NCBI GenBank assembly: GCA_963734865.1
Contig: CAVTIV010000007.1
Span: 372,001-436,000 of the forward strand
Direction of reading: 5' to 3'
Length of the DNA stretch: 64,000 bases
Origin: CBDCUW01 sp963734865
Lineage (GTDB): Bacteria; Planctomycetota; Planctomycetia; Pirellulales; Pirellulaceae
Of the stretch, positions 37,656 through 46,663 are shown in pieces (position 1 is the first letter of the stretch; each line of letters starts with the position of its first letter). Both the position numbers and the translations under genes were made by a program. The notes below the pieces were generated by a model. It saw nothing but the letters and a program-made list of their open reading frames with translations. It was not told where the DNA came from and ran no database searches.

Positions 37656-38115
37656 TCATTGAGAGTGTTCGGTGGCCATCCGATCGACCGTCAACATCAA
37701 CAGGACAAACATCAGGAATGCAAAATGGGGTTTCGCGTGCCGATCCAACCGAAAATCTCGCCCGGAAGTTGCCATTGATGGCTCTCCAGCCAATTCACGA
37801 CCAGCGTCACGACAATGAAGATCAGCAGAGCAAGATGCTCCTTGGCGTGCAAATCCGATTCGATCTCGGGAATTCCGCGATGCCAAACGTATTCGTCGAG
37901 CACCCCGCGGCAAGAAACAGCAGCAATCCGATCATCATGATCGACGTGTTGCCGAGCACCGCATGCGTGACAACGACCAGCAGTGCCAGACCGATCACGA
38001 GATGGAGCAAATGTTCGGTAAGACTGACCTGCCTGCCGTGGAAATGAAAAGAGTTATCTTTGGCCGCGTAGTACAGGAATGGCAGAAAGCTGACGAGCAC
38101 AATCGCAATTCGCAT
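37656..38115 (-). pseudogene. Small multi-pass membrane protein, reading frame broken twice
   Basis: Three overlapping minus-strand ORFs join into one protein of about 150 residues if two single bases are restored. The first piece (38115-37905) has helices FLPFLYYAA and LVIGLALLVVVTHAVLG plus SIMMIGLLLFLAAG. It needs one G added in the GGGG run near 37905 to continue as VLDEYVWHRGIPEIESD. A second missing base near 37745 leads to HAKPHFAFLMFVLLMLTVDRM and the stop at 37656. It is the first gene of the Lgt-like/radical SAM cassette, 13 bases before the Lgt-like start. Broken by error or by mutation; function unknown. Confidence 0.6.
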
Positions 38116-38156
38116 TCGAACAACTCCGACACCGATAGCTCAGTCGTGACGCTTGC

Positions 38157-38182
38157 AAAAGCCCGAGCCTTGGAGCTCGGGC
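38157..38182 (-). terminator. Rho-independent terminator after the DinB-like gene
   Basis: On the minus strand an 8-base-pair stem (GCCCGAGC/GCTCGGGC, 6-base loop) is followed by TTTT, 10 bases past the stop of the DinB-like gene at 38192. It also separates that gene from the membrane-protein cassette. Confidence 0.75.
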
Positions 38183-38191
38183 GACGGTGCG

Positions 38192-38683
38192 TCACATCAA
38201 GATCGGCTTGCCGAGCCGGCGACGTATGACAACAAACTGGCCCGCGTGCATCATCGGGTGCGTCGCGATCAGTACGAACATGTCACCCATGGTCGGACAG
38301 AAATCGCGGAAACCTTCCGGTGCCGGGTTATCGAGGTCGGATTCCGGATACCGATCAAGAGCTGCCAGTGATGCGGCTCGAACCTGATCAAACAGTTCGA
38401 CATAAGTCTGCTTGGCGTGAAAGTTGGCCGGATCGTTGTTGCCGCAAACCTCTTTTGAGTGGGCATCGGCAAAACCGTCCGGTAACTCAATCCCTTGCCC
38501 GGGGGCGACCATTTCCAGCAGATGCACTTCCGAAAAGATCAGATGGCCCAACTGCCAGGCGAGATGATTGCATCCGTCCCCTGGCCGAAGCATCAGGTCT
38601 GCATCATCGAGATCGCTGATGTACGTTTTCAGGACCATCGAGCTGAGGTTCGCGGACGAGCGGATTGCGTCTTTCGCATTCAT
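38192..38683 (-). CDS. DinB-like four-helix protein
   Basis: 163 residues from the ATG at 38683, with GGGAGA about 6 bases upstream; the longer ORF start is not supported. DinB-family traits are the helical fold and metal-ligand-like His in HLAWQLGHLIFSEVHLL and MMHAGQFVVIRRRLGKP. Members include bacillithiol- or mycothiol-dependent enzymes and many uncharacterised proteins. It is the second DinB-like gene in this window but shares only the fold with the one near 15 kb. It stands alone between a terminator and a divergent operon. Confidence 0.82.
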   Translation of the reverse strand: MNAKDAIRSSANLSSMVLKTYISDLDDADLMLRPGDGCNHLAWQLGHLIFSEVHLLEMVAPGQGIELPDGFADAHSKEVCGNNDPANFHAKQTYVELFDQVRAASLAALDRYPESDLDNPAPEGFRDFCPTMGDMFVLIATHPMMHAGQFVVIRRRLGKPILM

Positions 38684-39049
38684 GAAAGTCTCCCAAGCAA
38701 GCAATATATCAAAACGAAACAAGATGGTTCCGCCAAAGTCTAGCAGATCGCCGCCAACGGTTCGCGGGCGAGCGGCAAATCACAGTTCGGCAGCGCGAGT
38801 CGCGGGCCTCGAAATTCGCCTCCAACAAACTTATTGCGCGTTAGCAAACTTATTGGCCGTTAGTGAAAACTCCTGCCGCCACGTTTCGGCGAGTCTTGTT
38901 CTGCAGCAATCCACAGGGTTGATCTAGCCGATGATTCGACGCGATCACCCACATCTGAACAGGCGTTTCCCACCGCGCTCGCTGTGACTGACACGACGCA
39001 TGAGGGCTATCGTTGAACTCACATTCTCATCCCGCAACGATCGGGGGAA
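38684..39049. other. Intergenic region between divergent genes
   Basis: 366 bases between the DinB-like gene and the HEAT-repeat gene that opens the FtsK-like operon. Besides the tandem repeat at 38826-38863 I see no gene or RNA motif. A GGGGGAA stretch lies just before the GTG at 39050. Confidence 0.5.
38826..38863 (+). repeat. 19-base tandem direct repeat
   Basis: Two adjacent 19-base units, 38826-38844 and 38845-38863, share CAAACTTATTG and end in GTTAG, differing at two positions (GCGC versus GGCC). Placed about 190 bases before the FtsK-like operon and 140 bases before the DinB-like gene, they could be an operator, but no known regulator site is recognised. Confidence 0.7.
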
Positions 39050-40657
39050 GTGACGCAACGCAAAATCGGTTACAAACGTGGTATCTCGAATTTCACTTCC
39101 CAAACTGAGCCTTGCAACCCTTTGAACAAATCTTCTTTCACCGATACGCTAACATCGCTGCTCGGTCCAGCGGCGGATCCCGTGGCGGCCGGTTGGCGGC
39201 TGCGCGAGTTGGCCGACGGTGCCGCCGGCGGTGGTGGCGAATTGTTGAGCGAAATTGCCGGGCGATCCGACGAACTCGCCCAGTCGGACCCAGCGATCGT
39301 CGGCGGGTTACTGCGCGTACTCCACACGCTGTTGATTCAATTCGGACCGGATGGCCTGAGCGATCTCGATCCCTCAACGATCCGCCGTGTCGAAACGTCA
39401 CTTCCCGAGGCGACGCCGAATCGGCATTTGCTGCTACAATTGCTGGCGATGATCGGAAGCGACGAATCGCTGGCGATGTTGCTCGAAGCGTTGCGGACGG
39501 ATCCCCCCGGTCGATGGACCGAGGCGGCACAGGTCCTCAGTCCGTTGATGCAACGGGGCGATTGGCCGATCACGGCGATCTACCCAGCAGCGATCGACTG
39601 CTTGCAGTATCCATCGCTCGCCGCACCGCTGTTGGATCTGGCGAATTACATCACCCGTAGTGGTCGTGTAACGCGTCATCCCGTGGCAGATCAGTTGCCG
39701 ATGCTGAACCGACTGCTGGGCGAAGTGAGTGGGCGGTTGAGCATGTTTGAGGACAACCCCTGCACATTTGGAGACGATGTCAATGCCGTGCAGGCGACAC
39801 TCGACGAGGCCGTGGCACTGGCCGTTTCCCTTTGTGACGCAGTTGGTTTGATCGCTGATGAATCGTCGATCGGAAAGCTGAACCAAACGGTGGAGTTGAA
39901 GCATCGCCGCGTACAGTGCGAGGCGGCCGGAGCTCTGGCAAAACTGGGTGACGAGTTGGGCCAGAAGCGGTTGTTGGATTTAGCGTCCGATCCGGCGGCC
40001 AGATTACGCGCGATTCAGTACGCCGACGAATTGGGTTTTGGCGACCTGGTGGATGAACAGTATCGTAGCGATCGCGCGACCGCCGAAGCCGAGTTGTCAC
40101 TGTGGCTCAGCCAACCTCAGCAAATGGGTGTGCCGCCGACGGCTGTTGAAGTAGTTGACTATCGCCGGATGTTGTGGCCCAGTTTCAACGATCCGATCGA
40201 TGTTTACCTGGTCCGCTTCGAGTACAGCTTCGGACAAAAGCAATACAGCAATGTTGGCATCGCCGGCCCGGTCGCGTTCGCCCTCTCGGCCGACGTTGCG
40301 GAATTGCCGGTGGACGACATTTATGCGATTTACGCCGGCTGGCATGCCGAGCATCCAGAAATTTTTTCAGTCGCGTCCGAGCATTTCAATGAAGCCCAGG
40401 CACGTGCCATGGAGCCCTTGAAGAAACATCTCGATCAGCTTGGGTATGAATCGATCAAACCCGAGCTATTGGGTTTTTTTCTGGATGAACAAGCCGGTGT
40501 GTTCAGCGCGGTGCGCGATGCGACTTCCTGCGTCGTGGTGACCGATGGGTTGGAGACAGTTGACCATCCAACGGCCGGCAGATTGCGACCTCTGGCGGCG
40601 AGCGATCTATTCAACCTGTATAAAGGGAGAAAGATGCTGCGGACATTCAACCCTTGA
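39050..40657 (+). CDS. HEAT-repeat-like protein at the head of the FtsK-like operon
   Basis: 535 residues from a GTG; a TTG near 39121 giving LNKSSFTDTLTSLLG is an alternative. Much of residues 30-340 is built of helical pairs typical of HEAT/ARM repeats (LLQLLAMIGSDESLAMLLEAL, QCEAAGALAKLGDELGQKRLLDLA). The C-terminal 160 residues form a different alpha/beta domain (VDVYLVRFEYSFG-type strands, GIAGPVAFALSADVAELPVDDIYAIYAGWH). It lies 26 bases before the WXG100-like gene, so it probably acts with the ATPase downstream. HEAT repeats suggest protein-protein scaffolding. Function not known. Confidence 0.8.
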   Translation: MTQRKIGYKRGISNFTSQTEPCNPLNKSSFTDTLTSLLGPAADPVAAGWRLRELADGAAGGGGELLSEIAGRSDELAQSDPAIVGGLLRVLHTLLIQFGPDGLSDLDPSTIRRVETSLPEATPNRHLLLQLLAMIGSDESLAMLLEALRTDPPGRWTEAAQVLSPLMQRGDWPITAIYPAAIDCLQYPSLAAPLLDLANYITRSGRVTRHPVADQLPMLNRLLGEVSGRLSMFEDNPCTFGDDVNAVQATLDEAVALAVSLCDAVGLIADESSIGKLNQTVELKHRRVQCEAAGALAKLGDELGQKRLLDLASDPAARLRAIQYADELGFGDLVDEQYRSDRATAEAELSLWLSQPQQMGVPPTAVEVVDYRRMLWPSFNDPIDVYLVRFEYSFGQKQYSNVGIAGPVAFALSADVAELPVDDIYAIYAGWHAEHPEIFSVASEHFNEAQARAMEPLKKHLDQLGYESIKPELLGFFLDEQAGVFSAVRDATSCVVVTDGLETVDHPTAGRLRPLAASDLFNLYKGRKMLRTFNP

Positions 40658-40683
40658 CCGCCCCCCCCTTCAGCGAGTGAGAA

Positions 40684-40941
40684 ATGGCATTCAATCTTGG
40701 TCGCGTGACCGACGGCGAAAATCGACTTCGACGAGATTTTGTCGAGTTTTCGCGGCTTTGGAAGGCCGTTCGCGAGGACTGGCGGGACGAGCGGTGCGGA
40801 CGTTTCGAGAAGGAGTATTTGTTGACGATTGGCCCCAGTTTGAATCGTTTCACCGCATCGCTTCATGAGTTTTGTGAGTCCATTCGCAAGGCAGATCGTG
40901 CTTTGCAAGATGATCAGCGTCCGTCTGACGAATTAGACTAG
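40684..40941 (+). CDS. Small helical protein, WXG100/ESAT-6-like
   Basis: 85 residues predicted as a helical hairpin: helix 1 (ENRLRRDFVEFSRLWKAV), a turn with W-x-D in DWRDERCGRFEKEY, helix 2 (LNRFTASLHEFCESIRKADRAL) and an acidic tail. Size, Trp near the turn and location two genes before an EssC-like FtsK ATPase resemble WXG100 proteins of type VII secretion. A strict W-x-G is not present. It may be a substrate or a structural partner. Confidence is good for the gene, modest for the family. Confidence 0.65.
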   Translation: MAFNLGRVTDGENRLRRDFVEFSRLWKAVREDWRDERCGRFEKEYLLTIGPSLNRFTASLHEFCESIRKADRALQDDQRPSDELD

Positions 40942-40980
40942 TGTTTTGATCGCTTTTCTTCTCGATGCTTCGCTGCCGCC

Positions 40981-41475
40981 ATGAAAGACTCATCCGTTGG
41001 CCCCGCTGTGCTATTTGACCCTCAGCGTCAAAAACGCCTGCTTGAAGGTCTCGCCAACCGCTTCCGGTCCTGTCTGGATCAGCAGCGGGCGATGCAGGCC
41101 AAACATGCTCATGAACGTGCGGTAGAGGAGTCTCAACTGAGTTCCCAACGCAGCGAAACAACCGACGCCTGTCGTGTGAAACGTCGTGCGATGCTCGAGC
41201 AATGGGACATCGCCGAGGAACGTTTGACTAGCCATTACGAAGCGACCGCGATCAAGAATCGCAAGGAGCTGAATCGGCTTGCCGCCGTGTTTCGCCGCAA
41301 GTCTGCCGAAGCAACGAAAGCGATCGAGCGCAAAGTGGAAGCCCGCAAGCAGGCAGTATTGCAGCAGTACGAGAACCACAAGAACCAGCCCGGATTACAG
41401 AATCGCAAGGAGATCAAACAGATCGACGACAGCATTGTGAAGATTCACCAGAGTTTGGAATGGGCTCGCGCGTAG
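40981..41475 (+). CDS. Coiled-coil protein
   Basis: 164 residues, almost wholly charged helix (residues 30-140; RKEL, ATKAIERKVEARKQAVLQQYENHKN) typical of a long coiled coil, without a signal peptide. Its end overlaps the FtsK-like gene by 16 bases, a strong hint of coupled translation and of complex formation with that ATPase. The ATPase also has a coiled-coil segment after its membrane helices, so the two could pair. No known family. Confidence 0.75.
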   Translation: MKDSSVGPAVLFDPQRQKRLLEGLANRFRSCLDQQRAMQAKHAHERAVEESQLSSQRSETTDACRVKRRAMLEQWDIAEERLTSHYEATAIKNRKELNRLAAVFRRKSAEATKAIERKVEARKQAVLQQYENHKNQPGLQNRKEIKQIDDSIVKIHQSLEWARA

Positions 41476-44400
41476 CGATTCGCCGACTCGATCGACTGCC
41501 GGACGTGCCACCGGCACAAGATCCCAGTGAGAACATTATCGTTGCGACACCCGATTCGGTACTGCAATCCGTCGAATCGATCCACGATTTGACGCGTAAA
41601 TGCGATCAAGTCATCGAGGAGATGCAGACGGGCGCCGCGTACAAGACCGTCGACTCGTTCTATCTTCCCGCGGGTGTGGCTGTCGTAATTGCGATCTGGT
41701 CCGTCGTCGCCTACTTCTATGGCCCGCAGCCTCCCTGGATACCGATGATGGTTGGCGCTTTGGTTGTTGGCGTCATCGGGTTCATTATCTATACGATCCT
41801 GTTGTGGCCGCTCAAAAAAATGACTCGGCGGCTCTATCCTCGTGCCGAACGCATCGCCCGAGCCGCTGAAGAATGTGCCGCGGCCGGACGCCAGATTTCG
41901 ACCAAGATAGCCGCCGACACTGCGGCCGAACGAATTCAACGCAGAGACGTGCACATCGAAGCGACGCAGCGTTGGGGGAGTGAGCAACTTAGTGAACTCG
42001 AAAATCGGTTAAAAGGTGAACAAGAGATTCACCGTCGTAGGCTGATCGAAGCACTCGCCGAGTCTGATCGTAAATACACCGAGGACTTCCAAAAGGTCGG
42101 CAGCCAATTGCGGGGCGAAGCCGAAATACTGGCCAAGCAAATCACTGCAGACCTTGCCAACTTGGATCAGGTGCTGCAACAAAAACGCGAACTTGGCGCT
42201 GCCCGTCGTCAATCGCAGTTGCAGCGCCTCTCCGCTAGGTTGAATGAGGGCGTGAGCCGCGGGATGAGTCGGATCATCGCGACCGATGCACGGGTTCGTA
42301 CCCGATTCCCAAATTGGCCCGATGTTCTCCGCGACGAGCTTCCGAGCGATGGTAACGTCGACTTTCTGCCGCTCGGCTGGCTGCGCGTGGACGAAAGTCT
42401 ACGCAACGTGTTGCAGGGCAACATCGAATCGCCGTCAGACGTAGAACACGGATCCAACGGACCCGTTCATTCAGAAGAATTGAAGGAGCTGCTAGCCGAG
42501 GCGCAGATTCCTGAGACGCTTCCCGTCGTGCTGCATCGCCGACTGCACAGTGGTGTTGTGATTCGGGCCGGTCAGTCAGAAATGGAACAAGCGATCGATC
42601 TGGCTCATCAAATCCTGTGGCGTCTGATTTCCGGCGCGGCTCCGGCGCGGGCGAAGTTGACGTTAATCGATCCACTCGGACGCGGCCAACACTTCACCAG
42701 CTTCATGGCTTTGGCCGATTACGATCCCTCAATGGTCGGCCACCGCGTTTGGACAACCGACAGCAAGATTGAAACACGGCTTGGCGAGCTGGCCCACCAT
42801 GTCGAGGACGTTCTTCAATCGAGCCTCCGCGATCGTTTCGAACGGATCGAGGACTACAACGAAATGGCCGGGTCGATGGCCGAACCGTACCGTGTGGTTG
42901 CCGCCGTTGGCCTCCCCGAAGGCTTGACACGTGATGGTTTCAAGCACTTACGAGCCTTGATCGAAAGTGGACTCCGTTGCGGTATCTTCACCATCTTGGT
43001 CTGTGACGATTCCAAACCGTGGCCAACCGATATGCCGCTGCCCAAGACCGACAAGATGCTGAAACTGTCGATCGACAGCGGCGGGAACTGGCAACTCGAA
43101 TCGGATGGTTTACAGGGGTTGCCGTTCGAGGCGGCAAAGTCACCGCCGGTGAATCTTCGAAACGCGTTGATTGAAAAGATCGGTGCGGCGACCGTCGCCG
43201 CCTCACGCGTCGAAATACCGCTGGACAGCATTCTGTCGGGTACCGGTGCAGGGCAGGGCACGACGGCAGACGGAATCGAGATCGCCATTGGCAGTCAGGG
43301 GGCCAATCGATCGCTGCTGCTGGAACTGGGCGAGGGCGTGCGGCAGCATGTATTGATCGCCGGAAAGACAGGTTCTGGCAAGAGCACGCTGTTGCATTCG
43401 ATCATCACATCGGGTGCGCACCATTACCGGCCCGATCAACTGCAATTTTATCTGTTGGACTTTAAGAAGGGTGTCGAGTTCAAACCCTACGCCGAGAGCG
43501 GGTTGCCACATGCTCGCGTGATCGGCATCGAAAGCGAGCGGGAATTCGGCCGCAGCGTCCTGCAGCGACTCGACGAAGAACTACAGCATCGCGGCGAAGC
43601 ATTTCGCGCTCATGGTGTCCAAGAGCTAAGTGAATTCCGTACCGCCTCCGACAAGTCGCTGCCACGAATCATGCTTGTCATCGACGAGTTTCAAGAGTTG
43701 TTCGTTCGCGACGATCGATTGGCCGGCGACTGCGCGATGCTGCTTGACCGACTCGTTCGTCAAGGTCGCTCGTTCGGCATCCACGTCATTCTCAGCAGCC
43801 AGTCGCTCGCCGGTGCCTACTCGTTGCCACGCGCCACGCTGGGCCAGATGGCCGTTCGCATCGCGATGCAGTGCAGCGAATCGGACGCGGCGCTGATCCT
43901 TTCGGATGACAACACGGCAGCCCGTCTGATCAGTCGGCCGGGCGAAGCGATTTACAATGATGCGGGAGGACTGTTGGAAGGAAACCAACCGTTCCAAGTC
44001 GCTTGGCTATCGTCCAAGCAGCACCGCGAAATGCTTGCCGCGATCACGGCGCGAGACGAACAGTATGCCGCTCAACTGGCACCGCCGGTGATCTTCGAGG
44101 GCAATCGTCCCTGCCGGTGGAGCGGATCGTTAGCCACCGCCGCGATCGGAGTCGAGAGATCTTCGGCACTGGTCGGCTTGCTCGGTGAATCGGTCGAGAT
44201 CGGACCTCCCGTTTCGCTCGAACTTTCACGCAACACGGGACGTAATGTGCTATTGATTACGCCCGCAGAGTCGCGCGGGACGATCATCGCCTCGGCCGTG
44301 TCCGGTATGGCAAAATCGAATCCCCGACTGCAGGTCGTCTATCTCGATGGCAACCGGGTCGACGACGCACCATCGCTTGCGCCGTGGCTCAGCGATGTCG

Positions 44401-44918
44401 GCATCGATGTCAACCCGATCAAGCCCCGGGACAGTGAATCCGAGCTGATCCGTCTGAGCGAGTTGATCAAAGAACGCGGCGACGAAGCGGAGAATGTGGA
44501 TCCGATCGTCGTCATCATCGATCCGGTGGAACGGTTTCGCGACTTTCGTCAAGATGAATCGTTTAACTTTTCGCTCGACGCGGCTGGCAGCGGTGTCAGC
44601 GGCGCCGCGGCTCTTCAAGATGTGCTTCGCGACGGACCCAGCGCGAACGTGTTCGTGATTCTCGTTTGCGGGTCGGCCGAGACCTTGTCACGCTGGCTGC
44701 CGCGGGCGTCGCAACATGACTTGGAATTGCGAATTCTTGGCCGCATGAATGCAACAGATTCCGCGACGTTGATTGATACGCCGGCGGCTGCAGATCTTTC
44801 GACGGCAACGATGCTGTTGTACGACGACGCGGACGGCCGAATCAACAAATTCCGCCAATGCGACTTGCCCGACCCCAGCGCCGTCAAACAGTGGCTGAAT
44901 GGCTCGACGCCTGCCTGA
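41460..44918 (+). CDS. FtsK/SpoIIIE-family membrane ATPase, EssC-like
   Basis: 1152 residues. Two membrane helices (about 70-88 and 93-116), then a long coiled coil (120-260) and three ATPase-like units. The first (about 300-560) lacks a Walker A. The second (about 615-880) is intact, with GKTGSGKST near residue 635 and Walker B IMLVIDEFQ near 738, typical of FtsK/SpoIIIE translocases (VILSSQSLAG). The third (about 890-1140) is degenerate (NVLLITPAESRG, IVVIIDPVERF). This layout resembles EssC/EccC of type VII secretion, which also has two membrane helices and three ATPase domains, but only the middle one looks active. It ends its operon, convergent with the GAP1/GTPase operon. Confidence 0.88.
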   Translation: MGSRVAIRRLDRLPDVPPAQDPSENIIVATPDSVLQSVESIHDLTRKCDQVIEEMQTGAAYKTVDSFYLPAGVAVVIAIWSVVAYFYGPQPPWIPMMVGALVVGVIGFIIYTILLWPLKKMTRRLYPRAERIARAAEECAAAGRQISTKIAADTAAERIQRRDVHIEATQRWGSEQLSELENRLKGEQEIHRRRLIEALAESDRKYTEDFQKVGSQLRGEAEILAKQITADLANLDQVLQQKRELGAARRQSQLQRLSARLNEGVSRGMSRIIATDARVRTRFPNWPDVLRDELPSDGNVDFLPLGWLRVDESLRNVLQGNIESPSDVEHGSNGPVHSEELKELLAEAQIPETLPVVLHRRLHSGVVIRAGQSEMEQAIDLAHQILWRLISGAAPARAKLTLIDPLGRGQHFTSFMALADYDPSMVGHRVWTTDSKIETRLGELAHHVEDVLQSSLRDRFERIEDYNEMAGSMAEPYRVVAAVGLPEGLTRDGFKHLRALIESGLRCGIFTILVCDDSKPWPTDMPLPKTDKMLKLSIDSGGNWQLESDGLQGLPFEAAKSPPVNLRNALIEKIGAATVAASRVEIPLDSILSGTGAGQGTTADGIEIAIGSQGANRSLLLELGEGVRQHVLIAGKTGSGKSTLLHSIITSGAHHYRPDQLQFYLLDFKKGVEFKPYAESGLPHARVIGIESEREFGRSVLQRLDEELQHRGEAFRAHGVQELSEFRTASDKSLPRIMLVIDEFQELFVRDDRLAGDCAMLLDRLVRQGRSFGIHVILSSQSLAGAYSLPRATLGQMAVRIAMQCSESDAALILSDDNTAARLISRPGEAIYNDAGGLLEGNQPFQVAWLSSKQHREMLAAITARDEQYAAQLAPPVIFEGNRPCRWSGSLATAAIGVERSSALVGLLGESVEIGPPVSLELSRNTGRNVLLITPAESRGTIIASAVSGMAKSNPRLQVVYLDGNRVDDAPSLAPWLSDVGIDVNPIKPRDSESELIRLSELIKERGDEAENVDPIVVIIDPVERFRDFRQDESFNFSLDAAGSGVSGAAALQDVLRDGPSANVFVILVCGSAETLSRWLPRASQHDLELRILGRMNATDSATLIDTPAAADLSTATMLLYDDADGRINKFRQCDLPDPSAVKQWLNGSTPA

Positions 44919-45006
44919 TCACCGCCGCGAACGCTCCGCCGGGCGTCGGGGATCGGTGTCTGGTTCGGTGGCGTGTCAGTGTGATGCGAATCGAGCAATC
45001 CCCGGT

Positions 45007-45726
45007 TCAGACGGCGGCTAGGCAAACAATATTCTGCGAATCGAGCGCCCGCTGCCGCGTCACGTCGGCCGCGGCAAGGAAATGCGCTTGAAAGGGGCGG
45101 CGGATCGCCGGAGTAAGACCGGTCGTGAAGCTGAAGTCGCGTCGCAGCTCGACCGATAGCCGAGGAATCAGCCGGTCAACCGCGTCGATCGGGTTGGTCA
45201 GACCGATCACTGCGACCCGACGCGATGCCTTGATCAAATCAGTGACATCGTCGAGCAATTGGCTGTATCGATCGGATTCACAATCGTCCGGCAGCAACGG
45301 CTCGACGACCGGACAACTCGGTAGGATCGCTTGCGGAAGCTGTTCACAGGCCATGTCCAAGGGCAGTTTCAACCAACCCATTGCCAACGCGGTTCTGGCA
45401 ACCAGAATCGGATTGCTGGCATAGGACAAAAACTGCTCGTCTCGAAGCACGAGAATCAGCGTCACCACTTGTGTGCCACCGCGACTGCTGTACTCGGGCC
45501 CACCCAACACAGTACGAGTGATCGCAACCGAATCATCCGAAACCGGAAAGTAGTTGATGGTCCACTGTTTAGGATCATTGCTCGGGACCTGTGACGGCGC
45601 CCAGCGACACAACTCTTGGCTACACGATCGATCCACACCAGAGGACTTGGAAACCAATTGGTAACCTTTCATACTGCCGCGATCGGTAGATGCGAACACA
45701 GCCTGTTCGACGCTGATTGTATTCAT
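45007..45726 (-). CDS. GTPase-associated protein 1 (GAP1) N-terminal-domain protein
   Basis: 239 residues. The pattern QAVFASTDRGSMKGYQLVSKS, ELCRWAPSQ, a sandwich of strands with FPVSDDSVAITRTVLGG and EYSSRGGTQVVTL, and SNPILVARTALA matches the GAP1-N type 2 domain defined by comparative genomics of NTPase-centred conflict systems. This protein is short, without the larger middle and C-terminal GAP1 domains. It is the last gene of the long operon, 20 bases after the GTPase it would partner with. The name means GTPase-associated, not GTPase-activating; mechanism unknown. Confidence 0.75.
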   Translation of the reverse strand: MNTISVEQAVFASTDRGSMKGYQLVSKSSGVDRSCSQELCRWAPSQVPSNDPKQWTINYFPVSDDSVAITRTVLGGPEYSSRGGTQVVTLILVLRDEQFLSYASNPILVARTALAMGWLKLPLDMACEQLPQAILPSCPVVEPLLPDDCESDRYSQLLDDVTDLIKASRRVAVIGLTNPIDAVDRLIPRLSVELRRDFSFTTGLTPAIRRPFQAHFLAAADVTRQRALDSQNIVCLAAV

Positions 45727-45745
45727 ATTGCACTCACTCTCTGCG

Positions 45746-46663
45746 TCAGTTCTGGCAGACGATCCATTTCAGCGGTTCGATCACGCCATGTGGCTCGATA
45801 TGAAAGGGGATCCGCATTTGTCGGCCATCCATGTCCACGAGCACGCCTGAACTTCCAGCGACACTTGCTGCAAAGAAGGCGTGCCTGGCGAATGTCCGCC
45901 GACAAAACTCGAACAGACGGGACGTATTATTCGCCGCGAACAAGGCTGGGTCTTCGATAGCTTCTGGGCAACCGTCACACTTCGTAAAGACGATCGCGAC
46001 AGCCGGGCCGGCGGTATGGTCTTTGCCTCGCGAGCCATCACTCGACAGGCCGTGCAACTGTGCGATATAGGAGGCCAGCTTCATCGCAAACAGGTCTTCA
46101 CCCGACCCTTCGTCGCGAACTCGCATGGAGTCACAAAGAATCAGCACGCCGTTCGATTTCTTGACCACATGCTGGATCGCAGGATAGAGTCCGGCTTGAT
46201 TGACCTCCATGGCGATTGCTTCGCCGGCAAAGTCGGGCGAGATCAAGTCAACCGATCGCATCGACTTTTTCTCGCCGATCGAGATCTGGCAATGCAACCA
46301 CTTCCAGACATCCGCCTCCGATGGTGTTTTCTCGGGAAAGGTACGTCGCTCCAGCGCGGTCACCACTTGTTCTTGGAGGTCGACCGAGAAGGCGCTGTTG
46401 GCGATCCCGCGAAACTCTTCGGGCCCCTTACTAAGGATGTCCAACAACAATCCTAGATAGACCGTCTTTCCGGCATTACTGGCACCCAACACAGAAACAA
46501 AATTCTGCGTTCCGATACGAGTGGCAACCGTGTGTGAAACGGATACCGGTGTTTGGCAATCGGGACAGTATTCGGCTCGTTCCGACAAGCGAAGACCGCA
46601 GCATGCGCAGTCTAAAGCAATCGGCGGAAAGCCACTTATCAGTTGACTTGGCGTGGTAATCAT
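45746..46663 (-). CDS. Zinc-ribbon TRAFAC-like GTPase (double-GTPase-type)
   Basis: 305 residues. A zinc ribbon opens the protein (C19-x2-C22, C33-x2-C36). The GTPase domain follows with P-loop GASNAGKT (residues 60-67), a DLISPDFAGEA switch-II-like segment and a TKCD base-recognition motif near residue 222. This arrangement fits the double-GTPase type associated with GAP1 proteins. The start overlaps the stop of the FGE-fold gene (ATGA), and GAP1 follows 20 bases later. A switch downstream of the chemosensory proteins is an inference from the operon. Confidence 0.82.
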   Translation of the reverse strand: MITTPSQLISGFPPIALDCACCGLRLSERAEYCPDCQTPVSVSHTVATRIGTQNFVSVLGASNAGKTVYLGLLLDILSKGPEEFRGIANSAFSVDLQEQVVTALERRTFPEKTPSEADVWKWLHCQISIGEKKSMRSVDLISPDFAGEAIAMEVNQAGLYPAIQHVVKKSNGVLILCDSMRVRDEGSGEDLFAMKLASYIAQLHGLSSDGSRGKDHTAGPAVAIVFTKCDGCPEAIEDPALFAANNTSRLFEFCRRTFARHAFFAASVAGSSGVLVDMDGRQMRIPFHIEPHGVIEPLKWIVCQN

